This document shows, one piece after another, positions 26,242-35,399 of a stretch of DNA of 64,000 nucleotides. A model generated the notes under the pieces. It ran no database searches, had not been told where the DNA came from, and worked only from the letters and a program-made list of their open reading frames with translations. The stretch spans positions 9,170,425 to 9,234,424 of the forward strand of contig NZ_JAQNDM010000002.1 in assembly GCF_028368975.1 (NCBI RefSeq), in the 5' to 3' direction. The translations under genes were made by a program, and so were the position numbers. Numbering within the stretch: position 1 is the stretch's first letter; every line of letters starts with the position of its first letter. The stretch is from Stigmatella ashevillena. Lineage in GTDB: Bacteria > Myxococcota > Myxococcia > Myxococcales > Myxococcaceae.

Positions 26242-27504
26242 TCAGGCGGCCTTTTCGCGGTGCCGGCTTGCGGAGGACGGTTTGTCCTCCGCGCGAGGCT
26301 TCCCGCGCGAGGACGCGAACTTCAGCGCGGCCCATCCCAGCACGGTCGCGACCAAGATGACACTCGCCATGGGCACGGCGGTTCCATTGTGGGTTGCGCT
26401 GACCGCCCATGAGGCGAGCGCGGCGATCGTGAACTGGAGGGACCCCAGGATGGCGGAGGCGACACCCGCGCGCTTGCCGTGGTTCTCGAGGGCCAGCGCC
26501 GTGGAGTTGGGGGTGTTGAACCCAAGGGTGGACATGAAGAGGAAGAGTGCGCCGGCCATTCCCCACAGCTGTCCCCAACCGGTGAAGGCGATCACCCAGA
26601 CGACCACGGCCATGAGGAGCGCGCCGCGCACCGCCCACTGGAGCAACTGGCTTGGGGAGAAGCGGGAGAGCAGCCGACGGTTGATCTGCGAGTTGAGGAT
26701 CAGCCCGGCTGCGTTGGCTCCGAAGAACCAGCCAAAGTGCTCGGCCGGGACATGGTGCAGGGTGATGAAGACGAAGGAGGAGCCCGCGATGTACGCGAAC
26801 ATCGCTGCTTGCAGCATGCCTCCGGTGAGCGCATGGCCCACGAAGCTGGGGTCCCGGAGCAGCTCGCCAAACGGCGGTGGCTGTGCCGTGCGCCCGTGGC
26901 GCGGCGGCGCTGTCTCGGGCAGGGTGAAGAAGACAATGGCCAGCGCTCCCAGGCCCGCGGCGGCCAAGGTCCAGAAGATGGAGCGCCAGCCGAACGCGCT
27001 GAGCAGCGCGCCTCCGAGGAGCGGAGCGAGAATGGGCGCGACGCCCATGACCAGTACGAGCCGCGACATCATCCGGGCAGCTCCCACGCCGGATTGAAGA
27101 TCCCTCACCACCGCGCGGGGCACGACGATGGCGACGGCTCCCCCAATGGCTTGCACGAAGCGGAAGGCCGAGAGCGCCTCGACGTTGGGTGCGAGCGCGC
27201 ACCCCGCGGAGCCGGCCACGTACAGGGCCAGCCCCGCGTAGAGGGGCTTTGTCCGGCCGAAGTGATCAATCAACGGGCCCACGCCGAATTGCCCCAGGGC
27301 GAGTCCCACGAAGAAGGTCGCCAGCGTGAGCTGCACGGCGGACGTGCTGGCATGAAGGTCCACCCCAATGTTGGGCAGGGCGGGCAGATACATGTCGATG
27401 GACAGCGGCCCGAAGGCGGTCAGTGCGCCGAGGATGAGTTCGAGCACGAAGGTGCTCGGCGCGCGTGGGGCGTTCTCCGGGGTCGTCAAGGCAGCTACTT
27501 TCAT
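26242..27504 (-). CDS. Bcr/CflA-type MFS multidrug efflux transporter
   Basis: Inner-membrane drug/H+ antiporter of the Bcr/CflA family, 420 residues, about 12 hydrophobic segments. The start region reads LILGALTAFGPLSIDMYLPALP, a hallmark of Bcr/CflA, followed by a motif-A-like loop (GQFGVGPLIDHFGRTKPLYAG) and RFVQAIGGAVAIVVPRAVVRDL. The family exports bicyclomycin, chloramphenicol-like compounds and sometimes cysteine. Its ATG follows directly on the stop of elaA (TGAATG). It ends the long cys operon; co-expression with sulfur assimilation and the family's known cysteine export make a cysteine-export role worth considering (inference). Confidence 0.9.
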   Translation of the reverse strand: MKVAALTTPENAPRAPSTFVLELILGALTAFGPLSIDMYLPALPNIGVDLHASTSAVQLTLATFFVGLALGQFGVGPLIDHFGRTKPLYAGLALYVAGSAGCALAPNVEALSAFRFVQAIGGAVAIVVPRAVVRDLQSGVGAARMMSRLVLVMGVAPILAPLLGGALLSAFGWRSIFWTLAAAGLGALAIVFFTLPETAPPRHGRTAQPPPFGELLRDPSFVGHALTGGMLQAAMFAYIAGSSFVFITLHHVPAEHFGWFFGANAAGLILNSQINRRLLSRFSPSQLLQWAVRGALLMAVVVWVIAFTGWGQLWGMAGALFLFMSTLGFNTPNSTALALENHGKRAGVASAILGSLQFTIAALASWAVSATHNGTAVPMASVILVATVLGWAALKFASSRGKPRAEDKPSSASRHREKAA

Positions 27505-27978
27505 TCAAAGGGAGCGGGAGGAGGGCGTGCGGAGCATGTCGATGTGGGGGATGCCGTCCTCGTCGTATACCTCGCTCACCTGGCGGAAGCCGTAGCCTTC
27601 ATAGAACCGTTGGAGGTGGTGCTGGGCGCCAATCCGGATGGGCGGGTGGGAGTAGGCCGACTCGATGAAAGTCAGGCTCTTTTCCACCAAGAGCTTGCCG
27701 TAGCCATGGCGGCGCATGGTTGGCGATGTCACCACACGGCCGAAGCTGGCCTCGGGGTACTTCAGTCCCGGAGGGAGGACGCGCAGGTAGGCAGCCAGCG
27801 AGGAGCCTGCTTCCCCGGCGTGCTGCCCCAGCAAGTGATGGCAGGCGCGGTCATGGCCGTCCATGTCCAGGTAGAGGCTCTTCTGCTCCAGCACGAACAC
27901 TTCAGAGCGGAGCGCCAGCAGGCGGTACAACTCGTCGAGCGTCAGCTCCGAGAACGTCTTCCACTGCCACGACAGCAT
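27505..27978 (-). CDS. elaA: ElaA-like GNAT acetyltransferase
   Basis: 157 residues resembling E. coli ElaA, a GNAT protein. Recognised by WQWKTFSELTLDELYRLLAL and RSEVFVLEQ at the N terminus, then DGHDRACHHLLG and FGRVVTSPTMRRHGYGKLLVEK (acetyl-CoA motif A), and a C-terminal FYEGYGFRQVSEVYDEDGIPH. Substrate unknown. It lies 20 bp after cysA and abuts the MFS gene on the same strand, so it is probably transcribed with the cys operon, though its role there is not obvious. Confidence 0.87.
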   Translation of the reverse strand: MLSWQWKTFSELTLDELYRLLALRSEVFVLEQKSLYLDMDGHDRACHHLLGQHAGEAGSSLAAYLRVLPPGLKYPEASFGRVVTSPTMRRHGYGKLLVEKSLTFIESAYSHPPIRIGAQHHLQRFYEGYGFRQVSEVYDEDGIPHIDMLRTPSSRSL

Positions 27979-27998
27979 GAACCCACCGTTTGTTCAGG

Positions 27999-29060
27999 TC
28001 AGATGGAGAAGTCTCCCACGAAGACCCGGGCCGCGCGTACATCCGCGTGGACCGAGTCCCCTTCGACAACCCCCAGCTCATCGAACTCCTTGCGGGGGAC
28101 CTCGACGGTGACGCTGTCTCCGCTCGGAAGCTTGAGCAGGACCTTCACGTAGCCCCCCACGGGTTTCAGCCGCTCCACCCGCCCCGTCGAGGCTCCACCG
28201 TGGCCGTGGAGGGACCTGGCGAGCTTGATGTCGTGGGGACGGACGAACGCCTGCACCGCTTCTCCCTCGCGGGCACTGTGAGGCGCCGCCACCACGAGCG
28301 AGCCCACTTCGGCGCGGCCCTCCCGGACATGTCCTTTGAGGATGCTCGTTCCTCCGACGAAGGAGGCGACAAACGGCGTGGCAGGGCTGTTGTAGATGTC
28401 CTCGGGAGAGCCTGCCTGAGCCACCCGTCCCTCGGACATGATGACGACGTGCTGGGAGATCTCCAGCGCTTCTTCCTGGTCATGGGTGACCAGGATCGTG
28501 GTCACCCCCGTGAGCTCATGAAGCTCCTGGAGCCACTCCCGGAGTTCCTCGCGCACCCGGGTGTCCAGCGCGCCGAAGGGCTCGTCCAGCAGCAGCACCT
28601 TGGGGCGGATGGCCAACGCCCGGGCAAAGGCCACGCGTTGGCGTTGGCCGCCGGACAGCTGGCTGGGCGTCCGTCGGCCCAGTTCCTCGAGCTGGATCAG
28701 CTTCAACATCTCGTCGACGCGGGCGTTCACATCGACCCGGGACATCCGGCGCACGTTCAACCCGAACGCGATGTTCTCGCGCACCGTCATGTGGCGGAAC
28801 AGCGCGTAGCTTTGGAACACCACGCCGACGCCCCGCTTCTGGACGGGCAGGTCCGTGCAGTCCACGCCGTCGATGAGAATCCGCCCCTCGTCCGGCGTTT
28901 CCAGCCCGGCGATGGCGCGCAGGAGGGTGGACTTGCCTGCGCCCGAGGGGCCGAGTAGGGTGGTGATGGCGCCGGGAGGGGCCTGGAAGGACACGTCCGA
29001 AACCGCGGGGGTCCCTCCGGCGGAGAACCGCTTGGTCAGTTTCTCGACGATGACACTCAT
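27999..29060 (-). CDS. cysA: Sulfate/thiosulfate ABC transporter ATP-binding protein CysA
   Basis: ATPase of the sulfate importer, 353 residues. Walker A GPSGAGKST, signature [15 protein letters not shown], Walker B VLLLDEPFGALD, switch LVTHDQEEAL, and a C-terminal regulatory TOBE-like extension (from about 235, FVRPHDIKLAR) as in CysA/MalK. The ATG at 29060 overlaps the cysW stop by 4 bp; a longer open frame upstream only reads cysW out of frame. It is the last of the transport genes in the minus-strand cys operon. Confidence 0.95.
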   Translation of the reverse strand: MSVIVEKLTKRFSAGGTPAVSDVSFQAPPGAITTLLGPSGAGKSTLLRAIAGLETPDEGRILIDGVDCTDLPVQKRGVGVVFQSYALFRHMTVRENIAFGLNVRRMSRVDVNARVDEMLKLIQLEELGRRTPSQLSGGQRQRVAFARALAIRPKVLLLDEPFGALDTRVREELREWLQELHELTGVTTILVTHDQEEALEISQHVVIMSEGRVAQAGSPEDIYNSPATPFVASFVGGTSILKGHVREGRAEVGSLVVAAPHSAREGEAVQAFVRPHDIKLARSLHGHGGASTGRVERLKPVGGYVKVLLKLPSGDSVTVEVPRKEFDELGVVEGDSVHADVRAARVFVGDFSI

Positions 29061-29908
29061 AGGGCCTGCGCCCTCCATTCGACGTACTTCTTGACGGCCA
29101 GAGTGACCAGTCCGAGCAGGGTTAGCAGTGATGCGACCGCGAAGGCGCCGACGAAGTCGTACTCGTTGTACAGAATCTCCGCGTGGAGCGGCAGCGTGGT
29201 GGTGACCCCGCGCACGTGCCCGGAGACCACCGAGACGGCTCCGAACTCGCCCATTGCCCGGGCGTTGCAAAGGATGACGCCATAGAGCACGCCCCACTTC
29301 ACCTTGGGCAGGGTGACGCTGAAGAAGGTCCTCCAGCCACTCGCGCCCAGCGTGAGCGCGGCTTCCTCTTCGTCGCTGCCCTGGGCCTGCATTACCGGCA
29401 GCACCTCGCGCGCCACGAAGGGGAACGTCACGAAGAGCGTGGCCAGCACGATGCCGGGCACCGCGAAGATGATGGAAATATCGTGGCTGGCGAGCCACGG
29501 CCCCAGCCACCCCTGTCTGCCGAAGAGCAGCACGAAGATGAGGCCTGCGATGACGGGCGAGACGCTGAAGGGCAGGTCGATCAGCGTGATGAGCAGGTCC
29601 CGGCCGGGAAACCGGAAGCGGGCAATCAGCCACGCGGAGGCCAGGCCGAAGACGAGGTTGAGGGGAACGGAGATCAGCGCTGCGAGCACCGTCAGCCGGA
29701 TGGCGGACCACGCCTCGGGATCCTGGAGGGCGGCCAGGTATGCGCCCGCGCCCTTCTGGAAGGCGTGGTGGAAGACCGCCACCAGCGGGACGACGAGGAA
29801 CACGCTCAGGAAGAGCAGGGCCGTGCCGATCAGCAGCCAGCGCACGAGCGCCGAGCTACTCCGGGCGTGCTCCTTCTGGCGGAGCAAGAGCAGGGAAGTG
29901 GGGTGCAT
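29057..29908 (-). CDS. cysW: Sulfate ABC transporter permease CysW
   Basis: 283 residues, six hydrophobic segments. The EAA loop reads EEEAALTLGASGWRTFFSVT with LPKVKWG after it, and LCNARAMGEFGAVSVVSGH is typical of CysW. It pairs with CysT to form the membrane channel of the sulfate importer. The start lies nine bases after the cysT stop, and the stop overlaps the cysA start. Confidence 0.95.
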   Translation of the reverse strand: MHPTSLLLLRQKEHARSSSALVRWLLIGTALLFLSVFLVVPLVAVFHHAFQKGAGAYLAALQDPEAWSAIRLTVLAALISVPLNLVFGLASAWLIARFRFPGRDLLITLIDLPFSVSPVIAGLIFVLLFGRQGWLGPWLASHDISIIFAVPGIVLATLFVTFPFVAREVLPVMQAQGSDEEEAALTLGASGWRTFFSVTLPKVKWGVLYGVILCNARAMGEFGAVSVVSGHVRGVTTTLPLHAEILYNEYDFVGAFAVASLLTLLGLVTLAVKKYVEWRAQAL

Positions 29909-29917
29909 GCGGAACTC

Positions 29918-30754
29918 CTAGCTGGGCCGGGTCTCGAGCCTGCGGCGGCTCCAGCGCTGGAGCAGGTTGACGGCGAGCAACAGGGTAAACGACGCCGTGA
30001 GCATCACGACGGCGATGGCCGTGGCCCCCGCGTAATCGTATTGCTCCAACTGGGTGATGATGAGCAGCGGAGCGATCTCCGTGCGCATGGGCATGTTGCC
30101 GGAGATGAAGACGACGGAGCCGTATTCGCCCAGGGCCCGCGCGAGCGCCAGGGTGAAGCCACTGAGCAGGGCGGGCAGGATGCTCGGGAAAATGACGCGG
30201 GTGAAGGTCTCCCAAGGCGTTGCCCCCAGCGTGGCGGCAGCCTCCTCCACGTCCGCGTCGATGTCCTCCAGGACGGGCTGCACGGTGCGCACGACGAAAG
30301 GCAGGCCGATGAAGGTGAGGGCGACGGCGACTCCAATGGAGGTGAAGGCCACGTGGATGCCCGCGGCCTCGAGGTAACGCCCGTACCAGCCGTTGCTGGA
30401 ATAGAGAGCGGTCAGGGTCAGCCCCGCGACGGCCGTGGGCAGGGCGAAGGGAAGGTCCACCAGCGCGTCCACCAAGGCCTTGCCCGGAAAGCGGTAGCGC
30501 ACCAGCACCCAGGCCACCAGCAGGCCAAAGACGGCGTTGATCAATGCCGCCACCAGCGAGGCGCTGAAGGTGAGCCGGTAGGCGGCCAGGGCCCGGGCGG
30601 ACGCCACCGTGCTCCAGAACTGGTCCCAGCTCATGGTGAACGTTTTGAGGAAGAGGCTCGACAGGGGAATGATGACGAGCAACCCCAGGTAGAACCAGGT
30701 CAGCCCCAGGGTCAGCCCGTAGCCGGGAAGGATGCGTCGAGCGCGCCTGGCCAT
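29918..30754 (-). CDS. cysT: Sulfate ABC transporter permease CysT (CysU)
   Basis: 278 residues from ATG 30754 (GGAG five bases before it). The longer open frame to 30859 is rejected because it overlaps the binding-protein gene and adds a Ser/Arg-rich non-membrane leader. Motifs: PGYGLTLGLTWFYLGLLVIIPL at the first membrane segment, PFALPTAVAGLTL, and the EAA loop EEAAATLGATPWETFTRVIF with GEYGSVVFISG after it. Partner of CysW in the channel. Ten bases separate it from the upstream binding-protein gene. Confidence 0.95.
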   Translation of the reverse strand: MARRARRILPGYGLTLGLTWFYLGLLVIIPLSSLFLKTFTMSWDQFWSTVASARALAAYRLTFSASLVAALINAVFGLLVAWVLVRYRFPGKALVDALVDLPFALPTAVAGLTLTALYSSNGWYGRYLEAAGIHVAFTSIGVAVALTFIGLPFVVRTVQPVLEDIDADVEEAAATLGATPWETFTRVIFPSILPALLSGFTLALARALGEYGSVVFISGNMPMRTEIAPLLIITQLEQYDYAGATAIAVVMLTASFTLLLAVNLLQRWSRRRLETRPS

Positions 30755-30764
30755 GGAGGCTCCG

Positions 30765-31826
30765 TTACTGGGACTTCGGGGCGTAGATGCGGTCGAAGAT
30801 GCCACCATCGTCGAAGTGCGCCTGCTGCGCCTTCCTCCATCCGCCGAACGCCTCATCAATGGTGAAGAGCTTCACCGACGGGAAGTGGCTGGCATGCTTG
30901 GCGGCGATGGCCTGCGACCGGGGGCGGTAGTGGTGCTTCGCGGCGATCTCCTGCCCTTCGTCGCTGTAGAGGTGCTTGAGGTAGGCCTCCGCCACGGCCC
31001 GCGTGCCGCGCTTGTCCACGTTCTTGTCCACCACGGTGACGGGGGGCTCCGCGAGAATGCTCTCGGAGGGGACGATGATCTCGAAACGCTCCTTGCCCAC
31101 CTCCTCGGTGAGGAGCAGGGCCTCGTTCTCCCAGGCGAGGAGCACGTCTCCGAGCCCTCGCTCGGCGAAGGTGGTGGTGGCGCCGCGGGCTCCTGAGTCC
31201 AGCACGGGCACGTTGCGGAAGAGGCGGGTGATGAACTCCTGGGCCTTGGTCTCGTCACCGCCTTCCTTGCGCAGCGCATGGCCCCAGGCCGCCAGATAGT
31301 TCCACCGCGCTCCGCCCGAGGTCTTCGGATTGGGGGTGATGACCGAGACACCCGGTTGGATGAGGTCCTCCCAGTCGCGGAGCCCCTTGGGGTTGCCCTT
31401 GCGGACCACGAAGACGATGGTGGAGGTGTACGGCGCGCTGTTGGTCTCCAGCCGGGTCTGCCAGTTCTTGGGGATGAGGTCTGCCTTGTCGTGGAGCATG
31501 TCCACGTCGTACGCGAGCGCGAGCGTGACGACGTCCGCCTCCAACCCGTCGATGACGGCGCGGGCCTGTTTGCCGGACCCGCCATGGGACTGCTTGATGG
31601 AGAGCTTCTTCCCGCTCTTGGCTTCCCACTGCTTCACGAAGGCCGCGTTGAACTCCTCGTAGAACTCACGCGTCGGATCGTACGAGACGTTGAGCAGGGT
31701 GACGGCCTCGGAGCTCTCCGTGCCTGGCTTCGAGCAGCCGTGAAGCAGGGGCACCAGTGCCGCCAGCAAGAGCAGGGAGTGGGTGCGCGAGCGCTGGGAG
31801 CGGACACCCGTTGAGACGGTGGGCAT
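30765..31826 (-). CDS. sbp: Sulfate ABC transporter substrate-binding lipoprotein (Sbp/CysP type)
   Basis: 353 residues. The N terminus has a hydrophobic core ending in VPLLHGC, a lipobox, so the protein is probably a lipid-anchored sulfate receptor, unlike the soluble enterobacterial Sbp. Diagnostic sequences are [47 protein letters not shown], and [19 protein letters not shown]. It captures sulfate or thiosulfate for CysTWA. It starts three bases after the cysI stop. Confidence 0.94.
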   Translation of the reverse strand: MPTVSTGVRSQRSRTHSLLLLAALVPLLHGCSKPGTESSEAVTLLNVSYDPTREFYEEFNAAFVKQWEAKSGKKLSIKQSHGGSGKQARAVIDGLEADVVTLALAYDVDMLHDKADLIPKNWQTRLETNSAPYTSTIVFVVRKGNPKGLRDWEDLIQPGVSVITPNPKTSGGARWNYLAAWGHALRKEGGDETKAQEFITRLFRNVPVLDSGARGATTTFAERGLGDVLLAWENEALLLTEEVGKERFEIIVPSESILAEPPVTVVDKNVDKRGTRAVAEAYLKHLYSDEGQEIAAKHHYRPRSQAIAAKHASHFPSVKLFTIDEAFGGWRKAQQAHFDDGGIFDRIYAPKSQ

Positions 31827-31829
31827 AAA

Positions 31830-33524
31830 TTACCTGGAGGGGGAGGGGGCTGCGGAAGGGAGGGCCACATGGCCCGCGCGGACGGTGAAATCGCCGAAAC
31901 CCTCGTTGGGTTGGCGCTCTCGTGCGTAGGAGGCGAACAGCGGCTCCAGTGCTTCGAGGACGCCTGCCTCGTCGATGTTCTCACGATAGAGGCGGTTGAG
32001 GCGTTGCCCGCGGGTATCGCCGCCAAGATGGAGGTTGTAGCGGCCGGGGGCCTTGCCCACCAGGGCGATCTCGGCCAGGTAGGGCCGGGCGCAGCCGTTC
32101 GGGCAACCGGTGATGCGCAGGAGGATCTTCTCGTTCTGGAGCCCGTGGGCCGTCAGACGTTCCTCGAGCAGCCCCACCACGCGAGGCAGGTAGCGCTCGG
32201 CTTCGGCCATGGCCAGCCCGCACGTGGGCAGGGCCACGCAGGCGAGCGCGTTGAGGCGCAAGGGGCTCGAGAGGCGGTAGCCCTCCAGTCCGTGGGCGGC
32301 GGTGAGGGCGTCGATGTCCTTCCGGGCCTCCGCTGGCACCCCCGCGATGATGAGGTTCTGGTTGGGGGTCAGCCGGAAATCGCCGGTGTGGATCCGGGCG
32401 ATCTCCCTCAGGCCCGTCATCAGCTTCGCGTTGCCGGTGTCCGCCACACGGCCGCTCTCGAGGCGCAGCGTCAGGTGCCACCGTCCGTCATGGCCTTCCA
32501 GCCACCCGAAGCGGTCCCCGTTGTGCTCGAACGCGAAGGGCCGGGCGGGCTGGAGCGAGAAGCCCAGCCGGGATTCCAGCTCGGAGACGAACCAGGCAAT
32601 GCCCCGGTCCTCGATGGTGTACTTCAGGCGCGCGTGCTTGCGGCTGGTCCGGTCTCCATGATCCCGCTGGACCTTCACCACGTTCTCGGCGACGGCCAGG
32701 AGTTGCTCGGGGGGGATGAAGCCGATGACGTCCGCGAGGCGGGGGAAGGTGGCCGCATCTCCGTGCGTGGCCCCCATGCCTCCACCGACGGCGACGTTGA
32801 AGCCCAGGAGTTGGTCTTTCTCCAGGATGGCGATGAAGCCCAGGTCCTGTGAGAAGACGTCCACGTCGTTGAGGGGGGGGACCACGACGGCGGCCTTGAA
32901 CTTCCTCGGCAGGTAGGTGGGGCCGTAGATGGGTTCCTCTTCCCCTCCCGCCACCTTCTCTCCGTCCAGCCAGACCTCGTAGTAGGCCCGGGTCTTGGGC
33001 AGCAGGTGCTCGGACAGCCGCGTGGTCCACTGGAACACCGTCTCGTGGACCCGCGAGTCAACCGGGTTGGGGTTGCACATCACGTTGCGGTTGACGTCCC
33101 CGCACGCCGCGAGCGTGTCGAGCAGCGCCGCGTTGATGTTGGCCATGACCGGCTTGAGGTCACCCTTGATGATGCCGTGGAACTGGAAGGCCTGGCGCGT
33201 GGTGAGCCGCAGCGTGCCGTTGGCGTACTTCTGGGAGATCGCATCCAGGGCCAGCCACTGCGCTGGCGTGCAGACGCCGCCCGGGAGGCGGGTGCGGATC
33301 ATGAAGCTGTAATCAGGCTCCAGCTTCTGGAGCCGCCGCTCCTCGCGGATGTCCCGGTCGTCTTGCTGATAGCTGCCGTGGAACTTGATGAGGCTCGTGT
33401 CCGCCGGAGCAATGGAGCCCGTGATGGGATCCACCAGGCTTTCGGCCATGGTCCCGCGCAGCAAACGGCTGCCCGCCTTGATGTGCTCCACCTCGGTGAG
33501 GGGCTTGGAAGGAGTTTTGCTCAT
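31830..33524 (-). CDS. cysI: Assimilatory sulfite reductase hemoprotein subunit CysI
   Basis: Siroheme/[4Fe-4S] subunit that reduces sulfite to sulfide with electrons from CysJ. 564 residues, normal length. The cluster cysteines are present: CVALPTC (C-x5-C) and [10 protein letters not shown] (C-x3-C) about 40 residues later. Two ferredoxin-like half-domains are seen ([39 protein letters not shown]). It lies 12 bases after cysJ, next to the two siroheme-forming genes in the same operon. Confidence 0.96.
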   Translation of the reverse strand: MSKTPSKPLTEVEHIKAGSRLLRGTMAESLVDPITGSIAPADTSLIKFHGSYQQDDRDIREERRLQKLEPDYSFMIRTRLPGGVCTPAQWLALDAISQKYANGTLRLTTRQAFQFHGIIKGDLKPVMANINAALLDTLAACGDVNRNVMCNPNPVDSRVHETVFQWTTRLSEHLLPKTRAYYEVWLDGEKVAGGEEEPIYGPTYLPRKFKAAVVVPPLNDVDVFSQDLGFIAILEKDQLLGFNVAVGGGMGATHGDAATFPRLADVIGFIPPEQLLAVAENVVKVQRDHGDRTSRKHARLKYTIEDRGIAWFVSELESRLGFSLQPARPFAFEHNGDRFGWLEGHDGRWHLTLRLESGRVADTGNAKLMTGLREIARIHTGDFRLTPNQNLIIAGVPAEARKDIDALTAAHGLEGYRLSSPLRLNALACVALPTCGLAMAEAERYLPRVVGLLEERLTAHGLQNEKILLRITGCPNGCARPYLAEIALVGKAPGRYNLHLGGDTRGQRLNRLYRENIDEAGVLEALEPLFASYARERQPNEGFGDFTVRAGHVALPSAAPSPSR

Positions 33525-33536
33525 GGGAGGCTCGGG

Positions 33537-35399
33537 TCAGTAGATGTCGCGCTGGTAGCGCTGCTGCTCCCGCAGCGTCTGGAGCCAGGCTTCCGCGTCC
33601 TCGCGGCTGCGGCCCCCGTGGGTGGTGATGATGTCGAGCAGGGCGGCATGGACATCCGGTGCCATGCGCTGGGCCTCGCCGCACACATAGAGGTGGGCGC
33701 CCGCTTCCAGCCAGGCGTAGAGGTCCCGTCCCGCCTCGCGCAGGCGCTGCTGGACGTAGATCTTCTCTGCCTGGTCACGCGAGAAGGCCAGGGAAATCCG
33801 GTGCAGCTCGCCCTTCTTCAGCGCCTCCTGCCACTCCGTTTGGTAGAGGAACTGGCTGCGGAAGTGCTGCTCTCCGAAGAAGAGCCAGTTGCGGCCCTTG
33901 CCACCGGTCTCGGCACGCTCCTGAAGGAAGGCGCGGAAGGGGGCCACGCCCGTGCCCGGCCCGATCATGATGATGTCCCGGTCCGTTTCTTTCGGGAGCC
34001 GGAACCGATCGTTGTGCTCGACGAAGACACGGGCGGTGCCCTCGCTGGTGCCGCGGGTGGCCAGGTAGTACGAGGCGGCCCCCTGATGCGGGGTGCCGAA
34101 GGCGACGTAGTCCACCACGGCCACCGTCAGGTGGGCCTCCGCGCCCACCCGCTTCTGGCTGGAGGCGATCGAGTACATCCGGGGCGTCAGTCGGCGCAAC
34201 GCGCGAACCAGATCCTGGGCGCTCCAGGTCGCGGGCCAGGCCCGCAGGACATCGATGATCTGGTGGCTGGCCAGCAGCGCCCGGAACTTCTCTCCCCCTC
34301 CGGGGGCGAGAATGGCTTGCAGGTCGGCGTTCCCCGAAAGGGCGGCGTGCCGCTCCAGGAACGGGCGGCTCAGGCGGGTCAGCTCCAGCGCCGTCTCCAG
34401 CCATTGCTTCAGGGGCAGGGTGCGCCCGTCGCGGGTCAGCTCGGCCGAGCTCTCCAAGCGGAGCTCGGACAGGAAGGCGTCCACCAGGGCAGGAGGGTTT
34501 CGGGGCCAGATGCCGAGCGAGTCTCCCGGCTCGTAGGTCAGGCCCGAGTCTCCCAGGGACAGCTCGATGTGCCGCACGTCCTTCAGCGCGCCCCGTCCCG
34601 TGATGCGCTGATTGGTGAGCACCTCGGCGGTATAGGGCGTGTCACGGCCAAAGGCGGGTGCCGCGGCGGGAGTGCTCCGGGGGAGCATCACCACGGAGCC
34701 GGTGTCCTGGGGGACGAGCGCCTCTTTCGCCTTGGCCACGGCCTGGTCGAGCCAGCCCGCCGCGACGGGCTCGAAGTCCACGTCGCAGTCGGCCCGGTCT
34801 ACCCACCGCTTGGCGCCGAGCTCCGTCAGGCGTGCGTCCAGCGCGCGGCTGACCTCGCAATACTTGGGATAGCTGGTGTCGCCCAGCCCCAGCACCGCGA
34901 AGCGGAGCTGCTCGAGCCGGGGGGCGCGCTTGCTGGAGATGAAATCCACGAAGCCGCGCGCATCGTCCGGCGGATCCCCGTCGCCCTGGGTGCTGATGAC
35001 CAGATAGAGCAGGCGCTCTTTCTGGATCTCCCGGACCGGGTACTCACCGGTGCGCAGGAGGCGCGTCTTGAGCCCCGAGGCCTCCGACTGGCGCTGGAGG
35101 CGCTCCGCCAGCAGTCGGCTGTTTCCCGTCTGCGTGCCATAGACGATGGTGAGCACCGTCTCTGGAACGGCTTGGGGGGTGGGCGTGGGGACCGCGGTGG
35201 GGGCTGACAGGGGGGAGCGCGCGGCGAGGCCCGCGATGTAGCCGCTCAACCACTGGAGCGTCTGGGCGTCGAGCCCGTCGAGGGCCCGGTGCAACAAAGC
35301 GCTTCGTTCCTCTCCCAGCAGCGTGTTCACGAAAGGCGAGGCTCCAGGGGCAAGAGGGGAGGCCAACCGGGTCACCCCGGTGTTCGAGGATGCGCTCAT
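33537..35399 (-). CDS. cysJ: Assimilatory sulfite reductase flavoprotein subunit CysJ
   Basis: NADPH-dependent diflavin reductase that feeds CysI. From ATG 35399, which overlaps the cysN stop (ATGA), it is 620 residues; the longer frame to 35441 runs into cysN. Domain order: N-terminal leader with LQWLSGYIAGLAAR, FMN-binding flavodoxin (about 80-225; TIVYGTQTGNSRLLAE, STQGDGDPPDDA, LGLGDTSYPKYCEV), FAD-binding part (RMYSIASSQ, about residue 405), and NADPH-binding part (GPGTGVAPFRAFLQER, FFGEQHF, and a C-terminal RYQRDIY). Confidence 0.95.
   Translation of the reverse strand: MSASSNTGVTRLASPLAPGASPFVNTLLGEERSALLHRALDGLDAQTLQWLSGYIAGLAARSPLSAPTAVPTPTPQAVPETVLTIVYGTQTGNSRLLAERLQRQSEASGLKTRLLRTGEYPVREIQKERLLYLVISTQGDGDPPDDARGFVDFISSKRAPRLEQLRFAVLGLGDTSYPKYCEVSRALDARLTELGAKRWVDRADCDVDFEPVAAGWLDQAVAKAKEALVPQDTGSVVMLPRSTPAAAPAFGRDTPYTAEVLTNQRITGRGALKDVRHIELSLGDSGLTYEPGDSLGIWPRNPPALVDAFLSELRLESSAELTRDGRTLPLKQWLETALELTRLSRPFLERHAALSGNADLQAILAPGGGEKFRALLASHQIIDVLRAWPATWSAQDLVRALRRLTPRMYSIASSQKRVGAEAHLTVAVVDYVAFGTPHQGAASYYLATRGTSEGTARVFVEHNDRFRLPKETDRDIIMIGPGTGVAPFRAFLQERAETGGKGRNWLFFGEQHFRSQFLYQTEWQEALKKGELHRISLAFSRDQAEKIYVQQRLREAGRDLYAWLEAGAHLYVCGEAQRMAPDVHAALLDIITTHGGRSREDAEAWLQTLREQQRYQRDIY

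Noticed and set aside
33006-35207. 733-codon plus-strand open frame
   Set aside because: Antisense to cysI and cysJ, with a composition of Val/Arg/Gly/Leu-rich shadow sequence and no domain.
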